Origin: an uncultured Paracoccaceae bacterium
GTDB taxonomy: Bacteria > Pseudomonadota > Alphaproteobacteria > Rhodobacterales > Rhodobacteraceae
Assembly (NCBI GenBank): GCA_947492475.1
Contig: CANLNM010000003.1
Location: 186,001 to 250,000, forward strand
Reading direction: 5' to 3'
DNA length: 64,000 nt
The notes below the pieces were generated by a model, which did no database searches, was not told the DNA's origin, and saw only the letters and a program-made list of their open reading frames with translations. The position numbers were made by a program, and so were the translations under genes. Below are positions 43,742-51,457 of this stretch, in pieces (positions within the stretch are counted from its first letter, which is position 1; every line of letters begins with the position of its first letter).

Positions 43742-44971
43742 ATGAAACTGCAAGACCTTGAAATCTTTGTTGTTGCACCGCCTGCGCCCGGCTGGGGTGG
43801 GCGGTATTGGATCATTCCCAAACTGACGACCGATACCGGGATCGTTGGCTATGGGGAATGTTACGCCTCATCGGTTGGGCCTGATGCCATGCGGGCTGTG
43901 ATTGCGGATGTGTTTGAACGGCATATGCTGGGGGAAAACCCTGAAAACATTGAATTGATGTTCCGCCGGGCCTATTCGTCTGGGTTTACGCAGCGCCCGG
44001 ATCTGACGGTGATGGGTGCGTTTTCCGGGCTGGAAATCGCCTGCTGGGACATTCTGGGCAAAGATCGGGATCGCCCTGTACACGCGCTGATTGGGGGGCG
44101 CGTGAATGACCGCATCCGCGCTTATACCTATCTTTATCCGCTGGCCGATCACCCGTTGCCAGAGTTTTGGGCATCGGCGGACATGGCGGCGCAATCGGCG
44201 CTGGCCTGTGTGGATGCGGGCTATACGGCGGTTAAATTTGACCCAGCTGGCCCCTACACAATCCGATCTGGCCACAGCCCCGCGATGGATGACATCGCCC
44301 AATCCGTCGCATTCTGCAAAACGATCCGCGAAGCGGTGGGCGACAAATCCGACCTGCTGTTTGGCACCCATGGTCAGTTTTCCACCGGCGGCGCGATCCG
44401 GGTTGCTCAGGCCATTGCACCCTATCACCCCCTTTGGTTCGAAGAGCCGATCCCCCCCGATAACGTCCATGAAATGGCCAAAGTCGCGCAGAAATCCCCG
44501 GTGCCGGTCGCGACCGGTGAACGTCTGACCACAAAGGCCGAATTTGCGCCGATCCTGCGATCTGGTGCTGCAACCATCCTGCAACCTGCATTGGGCCGCG
44601 CAGGTGGTCTCTGGGAGGCGAAAAAAATCGCCACCTTGGCCGAGGTTTACAATGCCCAGATCGCACCGCACCTTTATGCAGGTCCCGTGGAATGGGCGGC
44701 CAATATCCAACTGGCCGCCGCGATCCCGAATTGTCTGATGGCCGAAACCATCGAAACCCCGTTTCATGACGCGTTGATCAAAGGTTCGATCAAGGTCGAA
44801 CAGGGCTATGTGCCTGTGCCCAGCGCACCCGGATTGGGCATCGACTTTGACGAAGATCTGGCCCGCGCGCATCCCTATACGGGTACTGGCCTGCATCTGG
44901 AAATGCAGGAATCCCCCTGCAATTACAGCCAACGCAACGTGTTTGCCGGGGGCGCACCGGTCAAATCCTAG
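43742..44971 (+). CDS. Enolase superfamily enzyme (mandelate racemase/muconate lactonizing type)
   Basis: A 409-residue protein with the N-terminal capping domain (to about residue 125) and a TIM barrel: KFDPAG gives a metal-site Asp, GTHGQ follows on the next strand, WFEEPIPPDN and TGERLTT carry further Glu residues, and QIAPHLYAGP holds the His base. The overall pattern resembles galactonate or other sugar-acid dehydratases more than mandelate racemase. The reaction is probably abstraction of an alpha-proton and dehydration of an acid sugar, but the substrate cannot be fixed. AGAGGA before ATG; 4-base overlap with the convergent GST gene. Confidence 0.85.
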   Translation: MKLQDLEIFVVAPPAPGWGGRYWIIPKLTTDTGIVGYGECYASSVGPDAMRAVIADVFERHMLGENPENIELMFRRAYSSGFTQRPDLTVMGAFSGLEIACWDILGKDRDRPVHALIGGRVNDRIRAYTYLYPLADHPLPEFWASADMAAQSALACVDAGYTAVKFDPAGPYTIRSGHSPAMDDIAQSVAFCKTIREAVGDKSDLLFGTHGQFSTGGAIRVAQAIAPYHPLWFEEPIPPDNVHEMAKVAQKSPVPVATGERLTTKAEFAPILRSGAATILQPALGRAGGLWEAKKIATLAEVYNAQIAPHLYAGPVEWAANIQLAAAIPNCLMAETIETPFHDALIKGSIKVEQGYVPVPSAPGLGIDFDEDLARAHPYTGTGLHLEMQESPCNYSQRNVFAGGAPVKS

Positions 44972-45615
44972 GGCGCGTCGGCGGCGGGGAACCGGTCGCC
45001 TTGTTGTGCTTCGATCATGCCTGCGCGGGCAAAGGCCGGGCGCGATTGCAGGCGCGTGACATAATCCTGAACGGGACCCTCAGTGGGGATGATGCCCAGC
45101 ATTTGCCCCACAAACAAATTAGAACCGACCAAGACATCCGCCGCCGAAAACCTATCGCCCAGCAGCCATGTGTTTTCACCAATCGCCTGCGTCAGCGTTT
45201 CAAACATCAACTCAAACGAACCCCAAGCCACGCTGGCGGGTGGCAAATCCCAGTTGAACATTTTCTCACCAAAGCTGGGCTCCATGATGGCGCTGGAAAA
45301 GAACACCCAACGCAGGAATGCCGGGCGTTTTGGGTCGTCTAAACCGGGGCTAAGCTGAGCCTTGGGAAACCGATCCGACAGATAGATCGCGATCGCGCCC
45401 AATTCAGAAACGGGCCTTTCCCCGTCCATCACCAATGGCACTTTGCCCATTGGGTTCAGCGCCAGATAATCGGCCTGTTTATGGCGGTTGGACGCCAGAT
45501 CAAAGCTTTCCAAGTGATAGGCTTCGCCCAGCTCTTCGAGCAGCCAAAGCGCGGTGAATGACCGGCTTCTGGGGGCGTAAAACAAGGTGAGGTTGGCGGA
45601 ATTTGTGTCGCTCAT
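44968..45615 (-). CDS. Glutathione S-transferase
   Basis: A 215-residue GST: N-terminal thioredoxin fold with APRSRSFTALWLLEELG, NPMGKVPLVMDG (cis-Pro) and SELGAIAIYLSDRFP, then the all-helical domain with LLGDRFSAADVLVGSNL (N-capping box). It conjugates glutathione to electrophiles or acts as a glutathione-dependent isomerase. AAAGGA before the ATG at 45615 supports the start. Divergent from the WYL regulator (69 bases apart), which may control it. Confidence 0.93.
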   Translation of the reverse strand: MSDTNSANLTLFYAPRSRSFTALWLLEELGEAYHLESFDLASNRHKQADYLALNPMGKVPLVMDGERPVSELGAIAIYLSDRFPKAQLSPGLDDPKRPAFLRWVFFSSAIMEPSFGEKMFNWDLPPASVAWGSFELMFETLTQAIGENTWLLGDRFSAADVLVGSNLFVGQMLGIIPTEGPVQDYVTRLQSRPAFARAGMIEAQQGDRFPAADAP

Positions 45616-45684
45616 GTCATGTTCCTTTGATGTGCTGGCACAGGGTTTATTGCAAAACATGACATTTTATGGCGTATTTGTTCG

Positions 45685-46449
45685 ATGGCACGCACAAAGA
45701 CATATGATCGACTAAAACGGCTGGATTTACTGGCCGCGCAGTTAAAACAAGATACCCATTGCACGATCAAATATCTGGCCGCACAGCACAATGTCAGCGA
45801 ACGCACGATCTGTCGTGATTTGCAGCTGATGCGCGATCAGGGCCTGCCGATTGACGCGGATCGTGGCCGGGGCGGCGGTGTGCGGCTGGATCAGAACTGG
45901 GGTGTGGGCCGGTTGAACCTGACCTATACCCAAGCCGTTGATTTATTGATCAGTATCGCCGTTGCTGAACAGATGAATTCAGCCATTTTTCTAGCCAATC
46001 TGGGATCAATCCGCCGGCAATTGGTGGCGTCCTTTGCCCCAGACAAACGCCGCCAAGTGGACCGTATCAAGTCGCGCATTCTGATCGGCCCCACCGCATC
46101 AACCCCGGTGCAAAACACCACCACCCCCGCGCCCAGCCGGGTCATTCAGACCTTACATCAGTGCTTTTTGACCCAGAAAAACATCGCGATCACCTATTGT
46201 GACGAAGCAAAACGAACCACGGACCGCCACATTGAGCCGCATTACCTGCTGCTGAATTACCCGGTTTGGTACGTGTTGGCGGTGGATCATCTGCGCTGTG
46301 ATCTGCGCACATTTCGATGTGATCGCATCCTCAGCGCCATGGCCACCGAAGATCGATTTCAGCTGCATCCCAAACAGGCCTTTGTTCAATTGTTGGAACA
46401 AAAGGGCCTGCTGAGATTACACTCAGACCATACCCAAAGTTTGTCTTGA
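45685..46449 (+). CDS. WYL-domain transcriptional regulator (YafY-like)
   Basis: A 254-residue regulator: an HTH at the N-terminus (YLAAQHNVSERTICRDLQLMRDQGLPI), an acidic-to-basic linker with GGGVRL, and a C-terminal WYL-type domain with YPVWYVLAVDHLRCDLRTFRCDRI. WYL regulators sense small nucleic-acid-derived or other ligands. It is divergent from the GST gene and directly upstream of the TetR module; the first is the more likely target. No strong ribosome binding site is seen. Confidence 0.85.
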   Translation: MARTKTYDRLKRLDLLAAQLKQDTHCTIKYLAAQHNVSERTICRDLQLMRDQGLPIDADRGRGGGVRLDQNWGVGRLNLTYTQAVDLLISIAVAEQMNSAIFLANLGSIRRQLVASFAPDKRRQVDRIKSRILIGPTASTPVQNTTTPAPSRVIQTLHQCFLTQKNIAITYCDEAKRTTDRHIEPHYLLLNYPVWYVLAVDHLRCDLRTFRCDRILSAMATEDRFQLHPKQAFVQLLEQKGLLRLHSDHTQSLS

Positions 46450-46451
46450 AT

Positions 46452-46463
46452 GTCACCTGTGAC
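46452..46463. promoter_or_regulatory. Palindrome upstream of the tetR gene
   Basis: GTCAC-CT-GTGAC is a perfect 5+2+5 palindrome just after the WYL gene stop and 10 bases before the TetR operator. Its factor is unknown. Confidence 0.35.
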
Positions 46464-46472
46464 GCTTTAATG

Positions 46473-46485
46473 TGAACGCGGTTCA
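46473..46485. promoter_or_regulatory. TetR operator 1 (TGAAC-N3-GTTCA), upstream of tetR
   Basis: TGAACGCGGTTCA is a perfect 5+3+5 palindrome 24 bases before the tetR start codon. The same half-sites recur at two sites flanking the pspA promoter. A GTTCAT half-site follows (46488-46493). This supports autoregulation. Confidence 0.8.
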
Positions 46486-46509
46486 ATCGTTCATAAAAGG
46501 CAAACAGAC

Positions 46510-47106
46510 ATGGCAGGAAAAGTTCAGGAACGTCGCAAAGCATTGCGGGAATCTTTGACGCTGATCGCGCAACGTCACATTGCCCAAAATGGACTGGGCG
46601 CATTGCGTGCCCGCGATCTGGCCAAAGAGGCCGGCTGCGCCTTGGGGGCCATTTATAACGTGTTTGGCGACCTGACCGATTTGGTCCTAGAGGTAAACGC
46701 CCGCACATTTAAACAACTGGGTGCGGATGTGGCCGAAGCACTGGCCAGCGCAGATCAAACACCGTTGGATCAATTGACCACGATGGGCCAGGCCTATGCC
46801 CATTTTGCCGCGGATCATCCCCATTTGTGGCGTGCCCTATTTGACGTAGACCGGCCCGACGGCGAAACGGCGCCCGATTGGTATCTGGCAGAAATGGGTC
46901 GATTGCTGGCCTATATTGATGCGCCGTTGCGGGTGGCATTTCGGGACATGTCCGATGTGGAACGCGACCTGTTTACCCGCACTTTGTTTTCGTCGGTCCA
47001 TGGCATTGTCCTGTTGGGATTGGAAAATGCCAGCGCTGGTGTGCCCACCGGCCAAGTCGATCAAATGATCGCTCTTTTGCTCAAACGATTGGTTCCTGCT
47101 GAATAG
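46510..47106 (+). CDS. TetR-family repressor of the pspA-yiaA module
   Basis: A 198-residue TetR/AcrR regulator. The N-terminal HTH is ALRARDLAKEAGCALGAIYNVFGDLTDLV; the C-terminal ligand domain holds a HFAADHPHLWRALFD segment typical of the WHG-type TetR C-terminal domain. It has palindromic operators before itself and both sides of the pspA promoter, so it probably represses both. Inducer unknown; a membrane-stress or lipid-like ligand would fit. The gene ends 91 bases before pspA. Confidence 0.9.
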   Translation: MAGKVQERRKALRESLTLIAQRHIAQNGLGALRARDLAKEAGCALGAIYNVFGDLTDLVLEVNARTFKQLGADVAEALASADQTPLDQLTTMGQAYAHFAADHPHLWRALFDVDRPDGETAPDWYLAEMGRLLAYIDAPLRVAFRDMSDVERDLFTRTLFSSVHGIVLLGLENASAGVPTGQVDQMIALLLKRLVPAE

Positions 47107-47112
47107 CCCCCC

Positions 47113-47125
47113 TGAACAACGTTCA
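47113..47125. promoter_or_regulatory. TetR operator 2, upstream of the pspA promoter
   Basis: TGAACAACGTTCA, perfect 5+3+5 palindrome with the same half-sites as the tetR operator. It lies 8 bases upstream of the -35 box. Confidence 0.82.
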
Positions 47126-47133
47126 AATTTTTC

Positions 47134-47162
47134 TTGACGCGCTCGAATTGCCTCCCTATACC
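47134..47162 (+). promoter_or_regulatory. Sigma-70-type promoter of pspA
   Basis: TTGACG (47134-47139), a 17-base spacer and TATACC (47157-47162) form a near-consensus housekeeping promoter. It is bracketed by operator 2 and operator 3, so a repressor bound to both would cover or loop the promoter. Confidence 0.82.
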
Positions 47163-47168
47163 AAATTT

Positions 47169-47183
47169 ATGAACAACGTTCAT
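47169..47183. promoter_or_regulatory. TetR operator 3, downstream of the -10 box
   Basis: ATGAACAACGTTCAT, a perfect 6+3+6 palindrome over the likely transcription start. Its core is identical to operator 2; centre-to-centre distance 57 bases. Confidence 0.84.
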
Positions 47184-47197
47184 GAAAGGGAAGCCAG

Positions 47198-47881
47198 ATG
47201 TTTAGAACATTATCGACATTGCTTGCAGGCGCTTCGGCCCGTTCCGAAGATCGGGTCCGTGATGCCTTTGCGATTGAGTTGATCGACCAGAAAATTCGCG
47301 AAGCTGATAACAGCTTGAAGGCCGCCAAAGCCACATTGGCCACGATAATTCAGCGTCAACGCGCCGAAGACCGTCAGGCCAACACGTTGAAATCACGTAT
47401 TTCTGACATGACGGCCCGCGCCCAAGACGCGTTGCGTGCAGATCGAGAAGATTTGGCCGCCGAGGCGGCAGAGGCCATTGCCAATATGGAAAACGAGTTA
47501 ACGATCCGATTGGAAACGCTGGATCGACTGGATCAGAAAGGTATGCGTTTGCGCAGCTCGATCGAAGCCGGGCATCGACGGATTATCGACCTGAAACAGG
47601 GCGCCATCCAAGCCCGCGCCGTGCGTCGCGAACACCATATTCAGCGGCGTTTGAATGCCACGGCCGGCACCAATACCGCCGTCGACGAAGCAGAAGAGCT
47701 GATCCAGCGTGTCATCGGGGCCGATGATCCGTTTGAACAATCTGAAATCCTACGCGGAATCGAAAACGATCTAAGCCACGACACATTGGCCGACCGGATG
47801 GCAGATCATGGTTTTGGCGCAGCGACGCGTAAAACCGGGCAGGATGTATTGGCCCAGCTAAAAGCCAAAAAATCCAAATAA
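47198..47881 (+). CDS. pspA: PspA/IM30 (ESCRT-III-like) family protein
   Basis: A 227-residue PspA-like protein. It begins MFRTLSTLLAGASARSEDRV, then a long coiled-coil (about residues 25-150: Leu/Ala heptads rich in Arg, Glu, Gln), and ends with a helical region containing FEQSEILRGIENDL and a Lys-rich tail. PspA/IM30/Vipp1 proteins polymerise on stressed membranes to limit leakage. GGGAAG before the ATG supports the start. Control by a TetR repressor, not PspF, is the feature to note. A yiaA-like gene follows after 29 bases. Confidence 0.85.
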   Translation: MFRTLSTLLAGASARSEDRVRDAFAIELIDQKIREADNSLKAAKATLATIIQRQRAEDRQANTLKSRISDMTARAQDALRADREDLAAEAAEAIANMENELTIRLETLDRLDQKGMRLRSSIEAGHRRIIDLKQGAIQARAVRREHHIQRRLNATAGTNTAVDEAEELIQRVIGADDPFEQSEILRGIENDLSHDTLADRMADHGFGAATRKTGQDVLAQLKAKKSK

Positions 47882-47910
47882 ATCCAAGCATTAATCGAAA
47901 AGGAAATAAC

Positions 47911-48195
47911 ATGTCTCAATTCAATCGTTCCGATAATACGCTGATTATGTCGCTGAATGGGCTTGGGGTGGCCGTGTCATATGGCATGTTGGGCCTGTCG
48001 CTATGGCTGTCGCCCGACGTGCCCCTGGCCACCAAAGGCTATTGGGGGATCTCAGTTCTGATGCTGACCCTCGCATTGGTGAATTTCGTGAAATACCGGT
48101 TTGATGATCGTCTGAGCGAAGACCGCATTCAGCGTATAGAAGACGCGCGAAACGAAAAGCTGCTCGAAGATTACGTCGGTGAAAACGCCAGCTAA
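47911..48195 (+). CDS. YiaA/YiaB-like two-helix inner membrane protein
   Basis: A 94-residue protein with two hydrophobic segments (about residues 13-31 and 42-60) and a charged, cytoplasmic C-terminus (KYRFDDRL, RIQRIEDARNEKLLEDYV). The layout matches the yiaA/B two-helix domain. Co-transcribed with pspA (29-base gap, AAAAGGA ribosome binding site) and followed by a strong terminator, so the two form a unit. A PspA membrane partner is a reasonable guess. Confidence 0.8.
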   Translation: MSQFNRSDNTLIMSLNGLGVAVSYGMLGLSLWLSPDVPLATKGYWGISVLMLTLALVNFVKYRFDDRLSEDRIQRIEDARNEKLLEDYVGENAS

Positions 48196-48201
48196 CCGAA
48201 C

Positions 48202-48228
48202 GGCCTGCCCCTGCCGGGCGGGCCTTTT
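48202..48228 (+). terminator. Rho-independent terminator after the pspA-yiaA unit
   Basis: GGCCTGCCC (48202-48210) pairs with GGGCGGGCC (48216-48224), one T-G wobble, around a 5-base loop, followed by TTTT. Confidence 0.82.
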
Positions 48229-48381
48229 CCATCGACGCGCATAGTTCAACGGATTTGAAACTTAGAATAATATCGGAACCCACGCATACCAAAACAAGCA
48301 TCGCGTTCGGGTTGCACCGCTGAAATGTCGCTTTTCTTGGTGTTGTGATGGCCAAACATATGATCTGACTACCGCATAGAT

Positions 48382-48404
48382 TGGCGCATATTTTCATCGC
48401 GCCA
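48382..48404. promoter_or_regulatory. Inverted repeat just before tupB
   Basis: TGGCGC and GCGCCA separated by 11 AT-rich bases, directly upstream of the tupB ribosome binding site (AGGGGGA). It could bind a ModE/TunR-like oxyanion regulator or fold in the mRNA. It does not match the ModE consensus I know. Confidence 0.35.
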
Positions 48405-48417
48405 CAGGGGGATTGAA

Positions 48418-49122
48418 ATGTCAGATTTATGGGATGGCCTGTCCCAAGCATTCTGGCTTTTGCTGACACTGGACGCGGATCTGGTGAGTATCACGTTGCG
48501 ATCATTGCGCGTGACCCTGACAGCTTTGCTGATCGCATCCTGCATCGGGTTTCCACTGGGTGCGTTGCTGGCAGTGCGCCGGTTTCGGTTTCGCCGCTTT
48601 ACCATTGCGATCCTCAATGCCTTGATGGGATTGCCGCCTGTTGTGGTCGGGTTGATTGTCTATGTTTTGTTATCGCGATCCGGCCCGTTTGGGGTATTTG
48701 GGTTGTTGTTCACCCCAACGGCCATGGTCATCGCCCAAGTGATCATCATTGTGCCGCTCATTGCATCCATCGCGCACCAAGCGTTACGCGATTTATGGTC
48801 GGAATATCACGACCTGCTGATTTCGATGAACACCACCCCCCTTCAGCGGATGCAGGTCCTGATCTGGGACGGCAGGCGCGCGCTGATGACCGCGGCGCTG
48901 GCCGGGTTTGGCCGCGCCATTGGCGAAGTGGGCGCCATTATGATTGTTGGCGGCAATATCGATCACCATACCCGTGTTTTGACCACGGCCATCGCGCTGG
49001 AAACCGGCAAAGGTGACTTTGCACGCGCATTGGGGCTGGGCTTTATTCTGATATTCATGGCCATCCTTGTGAACCTGATGATCCACGTCGTTAGCCGCAC
49101 AGAACGAGGGGGCCGATGGTGA
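48418..49122 (+). CDS. tupB: Tungstate ABC transporter permease
   Basis: A 234-residue integral membrane protein with about five hydrophobic segments and the permease EAA-like loop (GRAIGEVGAIMIVGGNI). The sequence style and the gene order match TupB, the permease of the high-affinity tungstate uptake system. It shares 7 bases with tupC. Note the strong AGGGGG ribosome binding site. The role is import of tungstate (perhaps molybdate) for formate dehydrogenase or similar enzymes. Confidence 0.88.
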   Translation: MSDLWDGLSQAFWLLLTLDADLVSITLRSLRVTLTALLIASCIGFPLGALLAVRRFRFRRFTIAILNALMGLPPVVVGLIVYVLLSRSGPFGVFGLLFTPTAMVIAQVIIIVPLIASIAHQALRDLWSEYHDLLISMNTTPLQRMQVLIWDGRRALMTAALAGFGRAIGEVGAIMIVGGNIDHHTRVLTTAIALETGKGDFARALGLGFILIFMAILVNLMIHVVSRTERGGRW

Positions 49123-49832
49123 GCGAATTGTTCCCTCTGGTGGCGACAGGTGCCAGCACCAAACGGCGTGGCAAAACCTTGGTCGGGCCGGTGGATTTCA
49201 CCCTGTTGGGCACGGGCGCCACAATGGTGATCGGCCCCAATGGGTCAGGCAAAACATCCCTGTTGCGCATGCTGCATGGGATCGCGCGTCTGGGGTCAGG
49301 CACAATCGACTGGGCCTGCCCAACCAGCGATGCGCAATCCCAACAAGCGTTTGTTTTTCAGCATCCCGTGATGATGCGCAGATCGGTTTTGGCCAACCTG
49401 ACCTATCCGCTGCAGCTGAATAAAACCCCGCGAAAACAGGCCCGTGACCTGGCGGCTCAATGGGCACAACGTATCGGTCTGGACATGGCATTGGATCAAT
49501 CCGCCACGTCCCTATCAGGGGGGGAACGTCAAAAACTGGCGCTGGCCCGCGCGCTGATCCGCAACCCCAAAGTGCTGTTTCTGGACGAACCCTGTGCCTC
49601 TCTTGATGGGCGGGCCACCCGCGAAATTGAAACCATCCTCATAGAGGCAATGGAAAACGGCACCCGGTTGATCATGTCGACCCATGACATGGGCCAAGCC
49701 GCCCGTCTGGCCAATGATGTCCTGTTTTTGCTGCATGGAAACGTGCTTGAACATAGCGCCGCCAAAGATTTTTTCGCGGCCCCCAAAACAGATGCGGCCC
49801 GCGCATTTTTGAAAGGAGATATCGTCGAATGA
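49116..49832 (+). CDS. tupC: Tungstate ABC transporter ATP-binding protein
   Basis: A 238-residue ABC ATPase: Walker A GPNGSGKTS, the Q-loop FQHPVMMRRSV, signature LSGGERQKLALARAL, Walker B VLFLDEP and H-loop STHDMGQAA. It powers the TupB channel from the cytoplasmic face. Its start overlaps tupB (7 bases) and its stop overlaps tupA (ATGA), so the three genes are translationally coupled. No extra regulatory (TOBE) domain is present. Confidence 0.9.
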   Translation: MVSELFPLVATGASTKRRGKTLVGPVDFTLLGTGATMVIGPNGSGKTSLLRMLHGIARLGSGTIDWACPTSDAQSQQAFVFQHPVMMRRSVLANLTYPLQLNKTPRKQARDLAAQWAQRIGLDMALDQSATSLSGGERQKLALARALIRNPKVLFLDEPCASLDGRATREIETILIEAMENGTRLIMSTHDMGQAARLANDVLFLLHGNVLEHSAAKDFFAAPKTDAARAFLKGDIVE

Positions 49833-50635
49833 AACGTTTTGTAATCGGGATTGCCGCTTTGGTGGTGCAGGCTGGCTTTGCTTTGGCGGATGACATGCGG
49901 TTGGCGGTGACAACGTCGTTTCACAATTCCGGCCTGTCTGACGTTTTGCTGCCCGCCATCGCCGCGGATACAGGTATCAACGTTCAGCTGCTTGTTGTGG
50001 GCACCGGTCAGGCAATCCGATTGGGTCAGGCCGGGGATGTGGATGCGATTCTGGTTCATTCCCGCCCCGCCGAAGATCGTTTTCTGGCCGAGGGATATGG
50101 CACATATCGCCGTGAAATCATGTATAATGATTTTGTGTTTATCGGCCCAAGTTCTGACCCGGCTCAGGTGGCCCAAGCCGACACCGCCGCCGACGCGCTG
50201 ACGCGCATCGCCACCCAACAGGCCCCGTTTGTCAGTCGGGGCGATGACAGCGGCACTCACAAAAAAGAACTGTCGTTATGGGCGGAAACCGATCTGAACG
50301 TCGTGGATTTTGGCCAATGGTATAACGCTGTGGGCGCTGGAATGGGCGCTGCGCTGAACACGGCGGCGGGGCTGGATGCCTATATCATGTCTGATCGCGC
50401 CAGCTGGCTAAACTTTGGCAATTCCGCAGATCTAGAGCTGTTGTTTGCCGGGGATGACATCCTGTTTAATCAATACGCCTATTTGCCGGTCAACCCAGAG
50501 CGACACCCCCATGCAAAGCACGATCTGGCGCTGGAATTGGAACAATGGCTGGTATCAGACAAGGCCGCGGCGTTGATCAATGGCTATATGATCAACGGGG
50601 AAACCCTGTTTGTGTTCAACGCAGTGGCGGATTAG
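49829..50635 (+). CDS. tupA: Tungstate-binding periplasmic protein
   Basis: A 268-residue substrate-binding protein with a Sec signal (MKRFVIGIAALVVQAGFALA). The mature part starts with LAVTTSFHNSGLSDVLLP (the TTS oxyanion motif), VGTGQAI, ILVHSRPAEDRF and SRGDDSGTHKKE, which are TupA signatures. It binds tungstate with high affinity and delivers it to TupB. It ends 3 bases into the convergent small gene at 50632. Confidence 0.92.
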   Translation: MKRFVIGIAALVVQAGFALADDMRLAVTTSFHNSGLSDVLLPAIAADTGINVQLLVVGTGQAIRLGQAGDVDAILVHSRPAEDRFLAEGYGTYRREIMYNDFVFIGPSSDPAQVAQADTAADALTRIATQQAPFVSRGDDSGTHKKELSLWAETDLNVVDFGQWYNAVGAGMGAALNTAAGLDAYIMSDRASWLNFGNSADLELLFAGDDILFNQYAYLPVNPERHPHAKHDLALELEQWLVSDKAAALINGYMINGETLFVFNAVAD

Positions 50636-50814
50636 GGCGTATCAGCGCGTCCCTGCCCGATTGGGACCTGCAAAAACAGCAACGCGCCACCGGCAAGGGA
50701 CGCGATTGCGCTCCACTTCAATAGATCGCCCAGCAGGCCGGAAAAGTCGAAGCCATCATCATCGTCGTCGTTGTCAGACGGGGCTTCGGCGTCGATTGGA
50801 GCGGGATCGACCAT
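50632..50814 (-). CDS. 60-residue acidic membrane mini-protein
   Basis: A 60-residue product: an acidic N-terminus (DNDDDDDGFDF), then one hydrophobic segment (about residues 34-50). No ribosome binding site is strong. It is convergent with tupA by 4 overlapping bases, and tRNA-Arg lies 25 bases upstream of its start. The family is unknown; a small single-helix membrane protein is the best description. Confidence 0.5.
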   Translation of the reverse strand: MVDPAPIDAEAPSDNDDDDDGFDFSGLLGDLLKWSAIASLAGGALLFLQVPIGQGRADTP

Positions 50815-50839
50815 GTTGATCAGCAGTGGATTTGGTAAA

Positions 50840-50916
50840 TGGCGATCCCTGAAGGACTCGAACCCTCAACCTGCTGATTAGAAGTCAGCTGCTCTATCCA
50901 GTTGAGCTAAGGGACC
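50840..50916 (-). tRNA. tRNA-Arg (anticodon TCT)
   Basis: The minus strand folds as a full 77-base cloverleaf: acceptor GGTCCCT with AGGGATC (one G-T pair), D arm TAGCTCAACTGGATAGAGCA, anticodon stem GCTGA/TCAGC with loop CTTCTAA (anticodon TCT at 50880-50882), T arm with GGTTCGAGTCC, and an encoded CCA. It reads AGA codons. Confidence 0.95.
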
Positions 50917-50970
50917 GCTGGGGGAGTGGTAGCGGAGGCATCGCCCCGCGACCAGAGGTTTTTGAACCGA

Positions 50971-51282
50971 TTAGTGTGTCCAGACGCGGCGGCGATTGGT
51001 GGCAAAGTTTTCGCCGTAGCCGCCATTGCGGATATTGGCTTTGCGTTTGTGGGGTTCTTGGACCAGAAATTCGATATCGTTGGATTTGGCATAATCCATC
51101 GCCGCTTCTTTGCTGTCGAATTTCAAACGCACCTGACTGTTCATGTCGGTCGAGGATGTCCACCCCATCAGCGGGTCAACCGAACGCGCGGCTTCTGGTG
51201 AATATTCCAGAACCCACTGGTGGGTCTTCGCGGTGCCAGATTGCATGGCATTGCGGGCGGGCTGATAAATGCGTGCGCGCAT
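50971..51282 (-). CDS. NDUFS4-like NADH dehydrogenase (complex I) accessory subunit
   Basis: A 103-residue ETC complex I subunit: [52 protein letters not shown] and [21 protein letters not shown]. This matches the alphaproteobacterial homologue of the mitochondrial 18 kDa (NDUFS4) subunit. It stabilises the junction between the N-module and the rest of complex I. AGGAGA before the ATG at 51282 defines the start; the longer open frame upstream is leader. The nuo genes are not in the window. Confidence 0.93.
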   Translation of the reverse strand: MRARIYQPARNAMQSGTAKTHQWVLEYSPEAARSVDPLMGWTSSTDMNSQVRLKFDSKEAAMDYAKSNDIEFLVQEPHKRKANIRNGGYGENFATNRRRVWTH

Positions 51283-51457
51283 GGGCTTTCTCCTGAAACT
51301 AGGGGCGTTATGGGGCGAATCTGATCCTGTTGCAAGGGATCGCATCGCCGCAATGCCCGGTTGCGGACAACGTGTTGTCAGTAAGTATAGCCTGCAAGGG
51401 TTGCAGAGGAACAAAAAAGGAACCACATTGCTGAACGCAAGGTTAAGGACACCCCCC

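Noticed and set aside
43868-44932. 354-residue open frame antisense to the enolase-superfamily gene
   Set aside because: Shadow frame with no start signal; the plus-strand enzyme carries all expected motifs.
48229-48417. Molybdenum/tungsten cofactor riboswitch before tupB
   Set aside because: I could not find the multi-stem Moco RNA pattern; only a simple inverted repeat close to the start is visible.
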